64,000 nt of DNA from FEN-1073 sp963780865 (GCA_963780865.1 CAWADT010000013.1:1-64000), one strand, 5' to 3'; counted from the first letter of the stretch, positions 9,318-17,760 are shown. Program-made: numbers and translations. The notes: generated by a model from the letters alone, not told the origin.

Positions 9318-9899
9318 TTAATAATGACGCCGAGCCTTGGCGCGGTTCCCCCAAATTTCCATGGAGCACCACCGGCGCAAATGATTGCGGCTCCCGTCGT
9401 AGAACAGCCAGCCGCATTCGCTGCATTGGCGCACATGCTCATGCCGGTCGGTCAATAGCAGATCCACCATGAAACGCACCGCTTGGCTCATCAATTGATC
9501 CAACGGATTGTCCGCCGGATAAACCAAAGCATACCGCCGATGGATTGAAATTAAATAGGCCCTGGCGGAAACCTTCTGCCACCTCGTAGTAAAGGAAGCC
9601 AGGTCCTTTGGCGAGGGAGGCTCATGCTGGGACATGGATATCAATAGGCGGAAGATCAATAATCGCGTCTCCAGTAAATCGGAAATGGATTTTTTCCCTC
9701 CTGCAAGAGCTGGGGTACCATCCGGCGGCAATATCCCGGCCGCCTTGCCCCACTCCAGAATGACCGCGGGCTCCGAAAAGAAGTCACTTTTCGGCGGCGT
9801 GTGAAGGTGATCAAATGTATTGGAAAAATCAATACACATCAAGCCGCCAATGAATGACCGCGCGGTTTGCCTCGCGGTATAAAGGCTCGCAACTCCCAA
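9318..9899 (-). CDS. ABATE/CGNR-type transcription regulator with altered zinc finger
   Basis: The 193-residue protein has the N-terminal ABATE-like segment (FIGGLMCIDFSNTFDH) and the C-terminal finger CSECGWLFYDGSRN...RRWCSM that defines CGNR-family regulators. The last block reads MEIWGNRAKARRHY: the cysteine of the CGNR motif is replaced by tryptophan (TGG), leaving three of four zinc ligands. The first 16 residues are encoded within a dispersed repeat (9850-9929), so the original start may have been lost and replaced. It follows no obvious operon partner. Whether it still binds zinc or DNA is doubtful. Confidence 0.8.
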   Translation of the reverse strand: MGVASLYTARQTARSFIGGLMCIDFSNTFDHLHTPPKSDFFSEPAVILEWGKAAGILPPDGTPALAGGKKSISDLLETRLLIFRLLISMSQHEPPSPKDLASFTTRWQKVSARAYLISIHRRYALVYPADNPLDQLMSQAVRFMVDLLLTDRHEHVRQCSECGWLFYDGSRNHLRRWCSMEIWGNRAKARRHY

Positions 9900-9929
9900 G
9901 AACTGCGCAGCAAGCTACGGGGTATTCAT
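9850..9929. repeat. Dispersed palindromic repeat family A, long copy
   Basis: The element starts ATGAATGACCGCGCGG and ends GGGGTATTCAT, so its ends are inverted copies. The left end matches 5418 and the inner part (CTCGCAACTCCCAAGAACTG) matches 18326-18361. It overlaps the 5' end of the CGNR-type gene. A hairpin of TCCCGC and GCGGGA follows at 9931-9946. Confidence 0.65.
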
Positions 9930-10051
9930 CATCCCGCGAAAGCGGGATAAAAAAAGCGGGCCGAATTTCATGAGCCTATCCTCTTGTTTGACTATTCATA
10001 CTAAAACAACCTTTTTAGTAGGATAACCTGCAAACGGGTTTTAGAGAGTTA

Positions 10052-10080
10052 TTGACTTCTATTATAACCTGTATCATAAT
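10052..10080 (+). promoter_or_regulatory. Promoter TTGACT-17-CATAAT
   Basis: TTGACT at 10052-10057 and CATAAT at 10075-10080 are separated by 17 bases, in an AT-rich island upstream of the lipoprotein hydrolase. An ACTAAAA/TTTTAGT inverted repeat lies upstream at about 10000-10019 and could be an operator. Confidence 0.6.
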
Positions 10081-10118
10081 AATTACAAGTTAGATATTGG
10101 GAATCGAGAAATCAAATC

Positions 10119-11099
10119 ATGAAAACCAAATTGCCTGTTCTTTCGATCGCTGGTTTACTGATGATGGGCCTGGCGGGATGCGCAAAGCCGGCGGCGGCTG
10201 TCTCCTCGCCGACGCCGATCCCTTCCACACCCACGCCGATTCCTGCCTCGCCTACGCCTTCCTCGCCATTTGCTTACGATGCCGCCGTACCGTTTGACGT
10301 TAAAGTAAATTCTGAAACCGAACAGGCGGGCGTCACCGTAACCGATTTGAGCTATAGCGCCCATGATCCCTTGTTTTCGCAAAAAATCGGCGGGCGGACC
10401 TTGGCTTACGTGGTGAAACCCAAGGGTGATGGTCCTTTCGCGGGGGTGATCTATCTGCACTGGTTTGGACAGAATACAAGCAATCGAGAGGAATTCTTGG
10501 ATGAGGCGATAAAAGAAGCCAGGCAGGGAGTCGTCTGCCTTTTGTTGCAGGGATACTTTCCTTGGATGGTCATCCCTACAGCGACCGAAACCGACCGACA
10601 ACTAATCACCGGGCAAGTGATCGAACTGCGCCGCGCAATTGATTTCCTGTTGACGCAGCAGAGCGTGGATCCTAACCGGCTTGGGTTCGTGGGCCATGAC
10701 TATGGAGCAATGTACGGTGGAATCCTCGCGGGGATTGACCCTCGCCTGAAAACATTCGTCCTGGTGACAGGAGCGCCGAGTTTTGCGGATTGGATTACCT
10801 ACTTCGGATCCGATTTTCAACGGGAAAAATATTTGCCGCTGGTTCAGGACCTGGACCCAATCCGGTATGTCTCCAAGGCGTCCCCGTCCAGTATTTTCTT
10901 TCAATTTGCCAAGCTGGACGCGGTTCTTCCGGCGGAGAAAGCGAACAGTTTGTATGAAGCCGCTCGCGAGCCGAAAAAGATCGCTTGGTATGACGACATT
11001 CATAGCATGAGAACGGAGGAGGTGGGTCGGGATCGAGCGGATTGGCTCGCTCAGCAGCTCGATCTGCCTTCTTCGCCCAATCAGACTGTGGGAAATTAA
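10119..11099 (+). CDS. Lipoprotein alpha/beta hydrolase, dienelactone-hydrolase-like
   Basis: The 326-residue product starts with a lipoprotein signal (MGLAGC) followed by a proline/threonine stalk (residues about 30-52), common in Gram-positive-type and Chloroflexota surface lipoproteins. The hydrolase body has GVIYLHWFGQN for the oxyanion region and VGHDYGAMYGG at the nucleophile elbow, with aspartate where serine or cysteine is usual. Asp nucleophiles occur in epoxide hydrolases and haloalkane dehalogenases, so a non-esterase reaction is possible. A likely acid is in KLDAVLP and the histidine in DDIHSM. The MBL-fold lipoprotein gene follows 90 bases later and may share the transcript. Confidence 0.75.
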   Translation: MKTKLPVLSIAGLLMMGLAGCAKPAAAVSSPTPIPSTPTPIPASPTPSSPFAYDAAVPFDVKVNSETEQAGVTVTDLSYSAHDPLFSQKIGGRTLAYVVKPKGDGPFAGVIYLHWFGQNTSNREEFLDEAIKEARQGVVCLLLQGYFPWMVIPTATETDRQLITGQVIELRRAIDFLLTQQSVDPNRLGFVGHDYGAMYGGILAGIDPRLKTFVLVTGAPSFADWITYFGSDFQREKYLPLVQDLDPIRYVSKASPSSIFFQFAKLDAVLPAEKANSLYEAAREPKKIAWYDDIHSMRTEEVGRDRADWLAQQLDLPSSPNQTVGN

Positions 11100-11189
11100 A
11101 TTCCATCGATCCCGTCATTGAGAATGTCGAGGGAAAATTATTTTGGTAGAGAGTTATCAACAAGAGAACCCATTCCCAGGAGGAATCCC

Positions 11190-11975
11190 ATGAAACAAAA
11201 AATTCACGTCATTTTACTCGCCGGCTTGTTGATCTTGACGGTTGCAGGATGCGCCGTACAAGCGGCGGTGACGCCTGTCCCGACGGCAACGGCGACGGCT
11301 GCGCCGACGGCCACGGCGATTCCCCCTACGCCGACCTCAGATCTGCCCTCCGCCGTCGGCAAACTGCATTGGTTCGGCGTCGCCTCAATCCTGTATCACG
11401 GATCCAAGAATATATATTTTGACCCCTACAACTTGCGGGGGAATCCGCCGACGGCCGATCTGATCCTCATCAGCCACGCCCATCAAGATCACGCCGATCT
11501 CGCCAGCCTCCTGAAGATCATCGGGCCGAATACAATCCTGATCATCAGTCCCGGTTGCGCCGGATTCTACGAAAACAATAAAGCGGACCTCGGTATTCCG
11601 GCGACCGTGTTGGCCGAGGGGGAAACGACGCAGGTGGGAGACATCGCCATCCGGGCGTACCCCGCCTACGATATGGGGTTCCATCCACGTTCGGCGGGGG
11701 GGTTGGGATACGTGGTTACGGTCGACGGAGAGCGGATCTATTTTGCCGGAGGCACGCATTATTACCCCGAGATGGCTCAAATCGAGAGCGATGTCGCCTT
11801 GTATCCGATGTATGATGAAACGGATGCCCGGCAGGTAATCGTAGTGCTGCCGACCAAGGTGATGATCCCCATTCACACGTCCGGCCCGGAGGCAAAAGAT
11901 TACGCGGTTTCGTTTGCCAAACTGCCGACGAAAATTAAATTCGTAGCGCTTGACGCCGGACCGTATAATCCCTGA
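11190..11975 (+). CDS. Lipoprotein metallo-beta-lactamase-fold protein
   Basis: The 261-residue product has a lipoprotein signal (LILTVAGC), a Thr/Ala/Pro-rich stalk and an MBL-fold domain like the UPF0173/UlaG hydrolases. ISHAHQDHAD gives the HxHxDH metal ligands. The usual second-site GDT motif reads AGGTHYYPE, so the bridging aspartate is glycine. A late histidine is in IPIHTSG. The start at 11190 follows an AGGAGG-type site; an upstream in-frame ATG at 11118 would place 24 residues before the signal peptide. Substrate unknown; with the aspartate lost it may bind one metal or be non-catalytic. Confidence 0.78.
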   Translation: MKQKIHVILLAGLLILTVAGCAVQAAVTPVPTATATAAPTATAIPPTPTSDLPSAVGKLHWFGVASILYHGSKNIYFDPYNLRGNPPTADLILISHAHQDHADLASLLKIIGPNTILIISPGCAGFYENNKADLGIPATVLAEGETTQVGDIAIRAYPAYDMGFHPRSAGGLGYVVTVDGERIYFAGGTHYYPEMAQIESDVALYPMYDETDARQVIVVLPTKVMIPIHTSGPEAKDYAVSFAKLPTKIKFVALDAGPYNP

Positions 11976-12172
11976 CCCTGGCGAATAAAACCTCAACAGG
12001 CGGGTGGAAGGAAATCTTTTACCAGCCTGATGAACGACCATCTTCGGCAAACTCCCGAATGCGGAGTTTGCCGTAGTTTTTTCTCATCCGGAGCCTTTTG
12101 GTCGATGAATAGGGGGAATATTGCGAAGGGGTATGGAAGGCATCGAACATTTGTGCTAAACTATGAATCGAT

Positions 12173-13306
12173 ATGGATTGCGAAGAGAAATTGAAATGGG
12201 CGGCAGCCGAGGCGCGCGTGGAAGACCGCGAAGAGGGGTTCACGGGGCCATCCGCCGCTTCCTGCAAAGATCTTCCCGTCTACAACGCGGTAGTCTCGGG
12301 CGGCAGGTCCATCCGCCTCCTTAAATCCCTGCTCACGACAGTGTGTGAAAACAATTGCGCCTATTGCGGAATCCGGTGGGGAAAGGATTCGCGCCGGGTT
12401 ACTTTTCAACCGGAGGAAATGGCGGATGCGTTCCTGCGGCTCCACGATTCCGGCGGATGCGAGGGGTTATTTCTGAGTTCGGGGATCGCCGGCGGGGGAG
12501 TGCGCACGCAGGATCGGCTGATCGCCACGGCCGAAATCCTGCGCCGGAGGGGATACCGCGGATACCTGCACCTTAAGATCATGCCGGGTGCCGAGCGCGC
12601 GCAAGTGGAGCAAGCCATGCGATTGGCGAGCCGGGTATCAATTAACCTCGAGGCTCCGACCGCGGAGTGTCTGGCGGCGATCGCGCCGCGCAAGCGGGCG
12701 GAAGTTCTCTATGATCCCCTGGTTTGGGTTGAGAACATTCGAAAATCGACGGAACCATCCGGCACGTGGAACGGCCGCTGGCCTTCGTCCAGCACGCAGT
12801 TCGTGGTCGGCGCCGCCGGGGAAAGCGATCGCGATCTGTTGCGCATGGCCCAGCGCCTGCGCCGCGAGGCGGGCCTGGCCCGCGTCTATTATTCCACCTT
12901 CGACCCCGCCGAAGGAACGCCGCTGGAGAAGGCTCCTCCGGAAAACCCGGTCCGAAGTTTCCGGCTCTACCAGGCGGATTTTCTGATCCGAGATTACGGC
13001 TTCGAAGCCGACGAATTGCTCCCGGGCGGCGACCGGCTGAACCTGAACGTTGATCCGAAAATGCTCTATGCGCGGCGATGCCTGCTCGAAGAGCCCGTCG
13101 ACCTCGACCGGGCCGACCGAGCGGCGCTCCTGCGCGTGCCCGGCATCGGTCCGCGCACCGCGCGCTCCATCCTCGAGGCGCGCGGCAAGGGCGTGCGAAT
13201 TCGATCCGTCGCGGATTTGAAACGTATGGGAGTGCCTGTCGGCCGGGCCGCGGAATTTATTTTGATCAATGGCAAAAAACCTGCGCAACAGATGAGGTTG
13301 TTCTAA
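12173..13306 (+). CDS. Putative DNA modification/repair radical-SAM protein with HhH domain
   Basis: This 377-residue protein has the radical-SAM cluster motif in TVCENNCAYCGIRWG (CX3CX2C) at about residue 60 and a C-terminal helix-hairpin-helix (LLRVPGIGPRTARSILEA) that binds DNA. The arrangement matches the family annotated as putative DNA modification/repair radical-SAM proteins. In other genomes it often pairs with a second DNA-metabolism gene; none is adjacent here. TAAACT at 12157-12162 is ten bases before the ATG with no ribosome site, so the mRNA may be leaderless. The precise reaction of the family is not established to my knowledge. Confidence 0.85.
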   Translation: MDCEEKLKWAAAEARVEDREEGFTGPSAASCKDLPVYNAVVSGGRSIRLLKSLLTTVCENNCAYCGIRWGKDSRRVTFQPEEMADAFLRLHDSGGCEGLFLSSGIAGGGVRTQDRLIATAEILRRRGYRGYLHLKIMPGAERAQVEQAMRLASRVSINLEAPTAECLAAIAPRKRAEVLYDPLVWVENIRKSTEPSGTWNGRWPSSSTQFVVGAAGESDRDLLRMAQRLRREAGLARVYYSTFDPAEGTPLEKAPPENPVRSFRLYQADFLIRDYGFEADELLPGGDRLNLNVDPKMLYARRCLLEEPVDLDRADRAALLRVPGIGPRTARSILEARGKGVRIRSVADLKRMGVPVGRAAEFILINGKKPAQQMRLF

Positions 13307-13356
13307 TTTAGCGAGGTATTATTTTATTTAGGAATTTTTAGTCTGACCAGAATTTG

Positions 13357-13466
13357 TACGCGGATAACGCGGATTAGCAGGATTTCGCGGATATTGATTT
13401 TTAATGTCATTGGTACGATTTGGTCTCACCGCGTAATCCATTTATTATTCCGTGTAATCCGCGTAC
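13357..13466. repeat. Imperfect palindromic spacer repeat
   Basis: GTACGCGGATAACGCGGATTA near 13357 is the inverse of TAATCCGCGTAC ending near 13466, with further CGCGGAT/ATCCGCG pieces between. It fills the spacer between the convergent radical-SAM gene and the pst locus. The style is that of dispersed intergenic repeats; no other copy is seen in this window. Confidence 0.45.
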
Positions 13467-13537
13467 ATTTTTATAATTAGCAAAGTCGTTTCTCGTTTTT
13501 ATAAACCCGCGATTTTATTTTGAGATCAAAATTTCTA

Positions 13538-14311
13538 TCATCCAAACCTTCCCGTGACGTAATCCTCGGTGCGCTTCTGTTTCGGCGCAATGAAGAGATT
13601 TTTCCCTTCACCCCATTCCACCAACTCGCCTTGTAGGAAAAATCCGGCCCAATCCGCGAGCCGGCCGGCCTGTTGCACGCTGTGCGGGACGATGACCACG
13701 GTGTATTTTTTCTTTATCATTTGGAGCGAATCTTCCACCTTCGCAGTCGAGATCGGATCCAATCCGGAGGTGGGTTCGTCCATGAGGATGACTTCCGGCT
13801 GCATCGCCAGCACCCGGGCCAGGCAGAGGCGCTGTTGCTGCCCGCCCGAAAGCGCGCCGGCCGGCTCGTCCAGACGGTCCTTAACTTCGTCCCATAGCGC
13901 CGCGGCCCGCAGCCCTTCTTCCATCGAGCGGGCGAGTTTGCTCCGCCGCCTTTCTCCCGCCAATTCCAAGCCGTAGGTCATGTTCTCGCGAACCGACATC
14001 GGCAACGGCACCGGTTGAGCGAACACCATTCCCACCCGGCGCCGCAAGGCCACCAGATCCAGCTTCGGGGAGAGAATGTCCTCCCCGTCGAGCAGCACTT
14101 TTCCCAGGTAGCGCGTTCCCTCCACAAGGTCGTTGAGGCGGTTGAAAGTCCGCAGAAGCGTGCTTTTCCCGCCGCCGGCCGGGCCGAAGAGAACGGTGAC
14201 CGCGTTGGGCGGGATTTGGAGCGATACGTTGCGAAGCGATTCGGTCCCGTCGGGATATTGGACCGAGAGATTTTCCACCACGAACTTCGCGGCCGGCGGC
14301 GCGTTTACCAT
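13538..14311 (-). CDS. pstB: Phosphate ABC transporter ATP-binding protein PstB (copy 1)
   Basis: The 257-residue ATPase energises phosphate import with PstC and PstA. It has Walker A FGPAGGGKSTLL, the canonical signature ALSGGQQQRL, Walker B VILMDEPTSGLD and H-loop IVPHSVQQA. At the Q-loop, where PstB proteins read VFQKPNPFP, this one reads VFAQPVPLP, so the expected glutamine is alanine with a glutamine one place later. The gene overlaps the pstA end by 7 bases and closes the unit pstS-pstC-pstA-pstB. A second PstB is encoded divergently at 16990-17760 and carries a complementary defect. Confidence 0.92.
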   Translation of the reverse strand: MVNAPPAAKFVVENLSVQYPDGTESLRNVSLQIPPNAVTVLFGPAGGGKSTLLRTFNRLNDLVEGTRYLGKVLLDGEDILSPKLDLVALRRRVGMVFAQPVPLPMSVRENMTYGLELAGERRRSKLARSMEEGLRAAALWDEVKDRLDEPAGALSGGQQQRLCLARVLAMQPEVILMDEPTSGLDPISTAKVEDSLQMIKKKYTVVIVPHSVQQAGRLADWAGFFLQGELVEWGEGKNLFIAPKQKRTEDYVTGRFG

Positions 14312-15156
14312 TGGCGCCGGCTCCGGTAATAGCTGCGGATCAGCGTGGCGACCAGGTTCATCGCCAGAACGAAGATCAGCAGCACCAGCGCCGTGCCGTA
14401 CTGGATCTTCACCGGCATGCCCGGCACCTGGGTGGAGATGACGAACAGATGGTAGGGCAGGGCCATGGTCTCGTTAAAGATGGATTTCGGCAGCTGCGGA
14501 AGGAAGTATGCGGCCCCGGTGAACAGGATCGGCGCGGTTTCGCCGGCCGCGCGTTCCAGACCGAGAATCATTCCGGTGAGGATGCCCGGCAGCGCCTGCG
14601 GCAGGACAATCCGCCAGACGGTCTGCCAGCGCGTTCCGCCCATGCTTACGCTCACCAGTCGGAACGATTGGGGCACCGAGCGCAACGCTTCTTCCGCGGT
14701 GGAAATTATCACCGGCAAGGTCATGATCGAAAGCGTCAGGCAGGCCGCGGCGATCGAGGAACCCAGTCCCAGAAAAAGCACAAACAGCGCCAGGCCAAAC
14801 AAGCCGTACACCACCGAAGGAATGCCCGCCAGGTTGACAATCGCGATCCGGATGGCGCGCGTGAAGGGCGAATCCGATGCGTATTCTGAAAGGTAGATCG
14901 CCGCCAGCAGCCCGATGGGCACGGCGATGACCGCCGTCCCGAGGGTGAGGTACACCGTTCCGACGATGGCGGGCCAGATGCCGCCGGCGCGCATGCCGTC
15001 GGCCGGCATCGAGAAGATAAAATCCAGGGAGATGGCCGGAAGCCCCTTGATGAAAATGAAGGCGATGATCGCGAGGATCGCCAGCACCGCGGCCGCCATG
15101 ACCAGGGTCAGCAGGGTGAAGGCGATGCGCTGGGTGAGGATCCGGGGAATGCGCAT
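14305..15156 (-). CDS. pstA: Phosphate ABC transporter permease PstA
   Basis: The 283-residue membrane protein starts at the ATG at 15156, which overlaps the pstC stop by one base (TAATG). A much longer upstream frame is only the antisense-free shadow of pstC. It has six predicted helices, the coupling segment (SMGGTRWQTVWRIVLPQALPG) and the conserved GLERAAGETAPILFTG motif of PstA. It forms the membrane pore together with PstC. Tight overlaps on both sides show translational coupling in the pst operon. Confidence 0.93.
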   Translation of the reverse strand: MRIPRILTQRIAFTLLTLVMAAAVLAILAIIAFIFIKGLPAISLDFIFSMPADGMRAGGIWPAIVGTVYLTLGTAVIAVPIGLLAAIYLSEYASDSPFTRAIRIAIVNLAGIPSVVYGLFGLALFVLFLGLGSSIAAACLTLSIMTLPVIISTAEEALRSVPQSFRLVSVSMGGTRWQTVWRIVLPQALPGILTGMILGLERAAGETAPILFTGAAYFLPQLPKSIFNETMALPYHLFVISTQVPGMPVKIQYGTALVLLIFVLAMNLVATLIRSYYRSRRQW

Positions 15157-16046
15157 TACGAGAGCATCCGTTCGGCGCGTTTCTTGGCGCGGAAAAGCAT
15201 GCTCGAGGCGAGCACGTTCACCAGGAAGGAAATGAGGAACAGGATGATCCCGATGAGGAACAGGACGTGGTAGTACGGGCTGCCGCGCGCCACCTCGCCC
15301 ATCTCCGCGGCGACGGTGGCGGTCATCGTGCGGATCGGATAGAAGAGCCCGTCCAGGCGTATCTGCCCGGCGTTGCCGGTCACCATCATCACCGCCATGG
15401 TTTCCCCGATCGCGCGGCCCAGCCCGAGCATGATGGCGGTCAAAACGCCGGACTTCGCCGCCGGAAGGGTGACGCGCCAAATGGTCTGCCACTTGGTGGC
15501 GCCCAGCGCCAGCGCGCCGTCACGGTAGCTTTTCGGCACGGCATCCAGCGCATCCTCCGCCACCGAGACGATCGTCGGCAATGACATGGCCGCCAGGAGG
15601 ATAGATCCGGTCAGCGCGGTTAATCCTGTGGGTAAATTCAAAGACGTGCGGATGAGCGGGACCAGCACCAGGATCCCAAGAAAGCCCAGAACCACCGAAG
15701 GCAGCCCGGCCAGGATTTCGACGAAGGGTTTAAGGATTTCCCGCATCCACCGCGGCGCGATCTCCGCGATAAAAATGGCGGTCGCCACCCCGAAGGGGAT
15801 GGCAATCACGGCCGCCCCGACCGTGACCACGAGCGAGCCCCACAAGAGAGGTGCCAGGCCGTAAAACCCCTGGATCGGATACCAGCGCGCGCCCAGCAGC
15901 GAACTGAGGGGCACCTGGTTCAGCGCGGGCAGCCCCTCCTGCAGCAGGAAAAGAAAAATCAGGACCACAAAAATAATGGTCGAATAACCGCACAGCCGGA
16001 TGAGCCCCTGAATGATTAATTCCAGCAATTTTCGCCGTTTGGTCAT
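15156..16046 (-). CDS. pstC: Phosphate ABC transporter permease PstC
   Basis: The 296-residue membrane protein shows PstC hallmarks: ALGATKWQTIWRVTLPAAKSG for ATPase coupling and GLGRAIGETMAVMMVTGN. It begins 18 bases after the pstS stop and ends overlapping the pstA start. With PstA it makes the phosphate channel. Nothing in the sequence departs from the family. Confidence 0.93.
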   Translation of the reverse strand: MTKRRKLLELIIQGLIRLCGYSTIIFVVLIFLFLLQEGLPALNQVPLSSLLGARWYPIQGFYGLAPLLWGSLVVTVGAAVIAIPFGVATAIFIAEIAPRWMREILKPFVEILAGLPSVVLGFLGILVLVPLIRTSLNLPTGLTALTGSILLAAMSLPTIVSVAEDALDAVPKSYRDGALALGATKWQTIWRVTLPAAKSGVLTAIMLGLGRAIGETMAVMMVTGNAGQIRLDGLFYPIRTMTATVAAEMGEVARGSPYYHVLFLIGIILFLISFLVNVLASSMLFRAKKRAERMLS

Positions 16047-16064
16047 CGGTTCTCCATCAGGGGA

Positions 16065-16934
16065 TCATGGGATCGGAATAAAGCCGAGATTGGCGACGAT
16101 CTGCTGGGCTTCGGGAGTGACAATCCAATCCAGGTAGGCCTTCAGCTCCCCGGTGGGTTCCCCGTTGGTATACATATACAGATCGCGCGAGATCGCGTAG
16201 GAGTGATCCAGAACCGTCTTGGAGCTTGGCAGGATGAACGGCCCCGCCGGGTCGAGCGCAAGGCCCAACACTTTGACTTCCGATGTGATGTAGCCCAGCC
16301 CGTCGTATCCGATCGCGTTTGGGTTCTGGTTTACTTCGGAGATGATTCCTTCCGAGGAAGGGAGCAGCAAGGTGTTCGCGGCGAAGATGGTTTTATTATT
16401 CGGATTTCCCATTTGGATGACGGATTGAAGGAAAAACACATGGGTTCCGGAATTCACTTCGCGGGAAACCCGCACGATCGGCCGGTCCTCGCCGCCGACA
16501 ACGTTCCAATTGTTGATTTTCCCGGAAAAAATATCCGACACTTGCTGCAAGGTCAGGTGGGCGACGGGGTTGGAGGGATTGACGATCACTCCGATCGCAT
16601 CCCGGGCGACGATGAACTGCACGGGATTGACGCCGTTGGCCTGGGCGGTTTTGATCTCTCCCGGCGTCATCGCCCGCGACGCATTGGCGATATCCACCGT
16701 GTTGTTCGTCAGCGCCGTGATTCCCGTCCCGCTGCCGCCGCCGGAGACCGAGATTTCCACCTGAGGGTATTCCTTGGCGTACGCTTCCGCCCAGGCCAGC
16801 GCCAGATTGACCATGGTGTCCGACCCGCGGTTGGTGATGGTATTCGAATGATTCTTGCTCGAAGAAGGGGAAAGGGAGCATGCGGTAATCAGTAGGAAGA
16901 GCACCGCCGCAGACACTCCTCGCTCCCATCGCAT
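16065..16934 (-). CDS. pstS: Phosphate-binding lipoprotein PstS
   Basis: The 289-residue protein carries a lipobox (FLLITAC) and is the extracytoplasmic phosphate receptor. Ligand-binding segments typical of PstS are present: RGSDTM, SGGGSGTGI, NASRAM and VSREVNSGTHVFF. The gene opens the pst operon. Its ATG lies six bases after a TACAAT (16941-16946 on minus), so translation is probably from a leaderless mRNA. I see no clear Pho box in the short divergent spacer. Confidence 0.92.
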   Translation of the reverse strand: MRWERGVSAAVLFLLITACSLSPSSSKNHSNTITNRGSDTMVNLALAWAEAYAKEYPQVEISVSGGGSGTGITALTNNTVDIANASRAMTPGEIKTAQANGVNPVQFIVARDAIGVIVNPSNPVAHLTLQQVSDIFSGKINNWNVVGGEDRPIVRVSREVNSGTHVFFLQSVIQMGNPNNKTIFAANTLLLPSSEGIISEVNQNPNAIGYDGLGYITSEVKVLGLALDPAGPFILPSSKTVLDHSYAISRDLYMYTNGEPTGELKAYLDWIVTPEAQQIVANLGFIPIP

Positions 16935-16989
16935 GCCTTAATTGTAACAGAAGAAGTGCCGGAAGAGCGCAAAAAGATGGGGTAAAATA
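16935..16989. promoter_or_regulatory. Divergent pstS/pstB2 promoter spacer
   Basis: Only 55 bases separate the two start codons. On minus, TACAAT sits six bases before the pstS ATG. On plus, TAAAAT (16984-16989 region) abuts the pstB2 GTG at 16990 and is about seven bases before the ATG at 16996. Both genes thus seem to have leaderless promoters packed back to back, which allows common control by phosphate supply. Confidence 0.45.
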
Positions 16990-17760
16990 GTGCCCATGCC
17001 TCCGCTCGGGCCCAAATTTCAAATTACGAATTTGGATTTTTATTATGGACGGGTCCAGGCGCTCCATCGAATTTCCATGGAGATCGCCGAGCATGAAATC
17101 ACCGCGCTCATCGGCCCTTCGGGATGCGGAAAAAGCACCTTTTTGCGGTGCCTCAACCGCATGAACGACACCATCCCGGCGGTGCGGATCGAGGGCACGG
17201 TGCTCCTGGACGGCCGGGATGTTTACGCTCCGGATTTGGACGTGGCGCTCTTGCGCCGCCGGGTTGGGATGGTCTTTCAGAAGCCGAATCCGTTCCCCCA
17301 GTCGATTTTCGAAAATGTCGCCTTCGGCCCCCGCGTGCTCGGCCTTGATCAATCCGGCAGCTTGCCCTCCCGGGTGGAATCCTCGCTCCGCCGGGCGGCG
17401 CTCTGGGACGACGTGAAGGACCACCTGCACGAATCCGCCCTCGGGCTCGCGCTCGGACAGCAGCAGCGGCTTTGCATCGCCCGGGTGCTGGCCGTCGAAC
17501 CGGAAGTGATATTAATGGACGAACCGTGTTCGGCGCTGGATCCGATTGCCACCATGCGGATCGAGGAACTGATGCGCGGCTTGGCGGCGGATTTCACAAT
17601 CGTCATCGTCACACACAATATGCAACAGGCAGCAAGAGTTTCCGATAAAACCGGCCTCTTTTGGTTGGGAGAGCTCGTGGAATTCGACGCCACCGCGAAG
17701 ATGTTCACCCGCCCGTCCAAACAACAAACCGAGGATTACGTAACCGGACGACTTGGGTAG
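16990..17760 (+). CDS. Second PstB-type ATPase with degenerate signature motif
   Basis: The 256-residue ATPase (or 254 from the ATG at 16996) is close to PstB: Walker A IGPSGCGKSTFL, canonical Q-loop VFQKPNPFPQS, Walker B VILMDEPCSALD and H-loop IVTHNMQQA. The signature, LSGGQ in nearly all ABC ATPases and in copy 1, reads LALGQ here, so the serine and first glycine that contact the partner's ATP are gone. It is divergent from pstS and separate from the other pst genes. A heterodimer with copy 1 would have one canonical and one degenerate ATP site. It could instead act as a regulatory subunit. Confidence 0.88.
   Translation: MPMPPLGPKFQITNLDFYYGRVQALHRISMEIAEHEITALIGPSGCGKSTFLRCLNRMNDTIPAVRIEGTVLLDGRDVYAPDLDVALLRRRVGMVFQKPNPFPQSIFENVAFGPRVLGLDQSGSLPSRVESSLRRAALWDDVKDHLHESALGLALGQQQRLCIARVLAVEPEVILMDEPCSALDPIATMRIEELMRGLAADFTIVIVTHNMQQAARVSDKTGLFWLGELVEFDATAKMFTRPSKQQTEDYVTGRLG

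Noticed and set aside
14305..15492. 395-residue version of PstA
   Set aside because: The first 112 residues come from pstC in another frame. The ATG at 15156 in the TAATG junction gives the usual 283-residue PstA.
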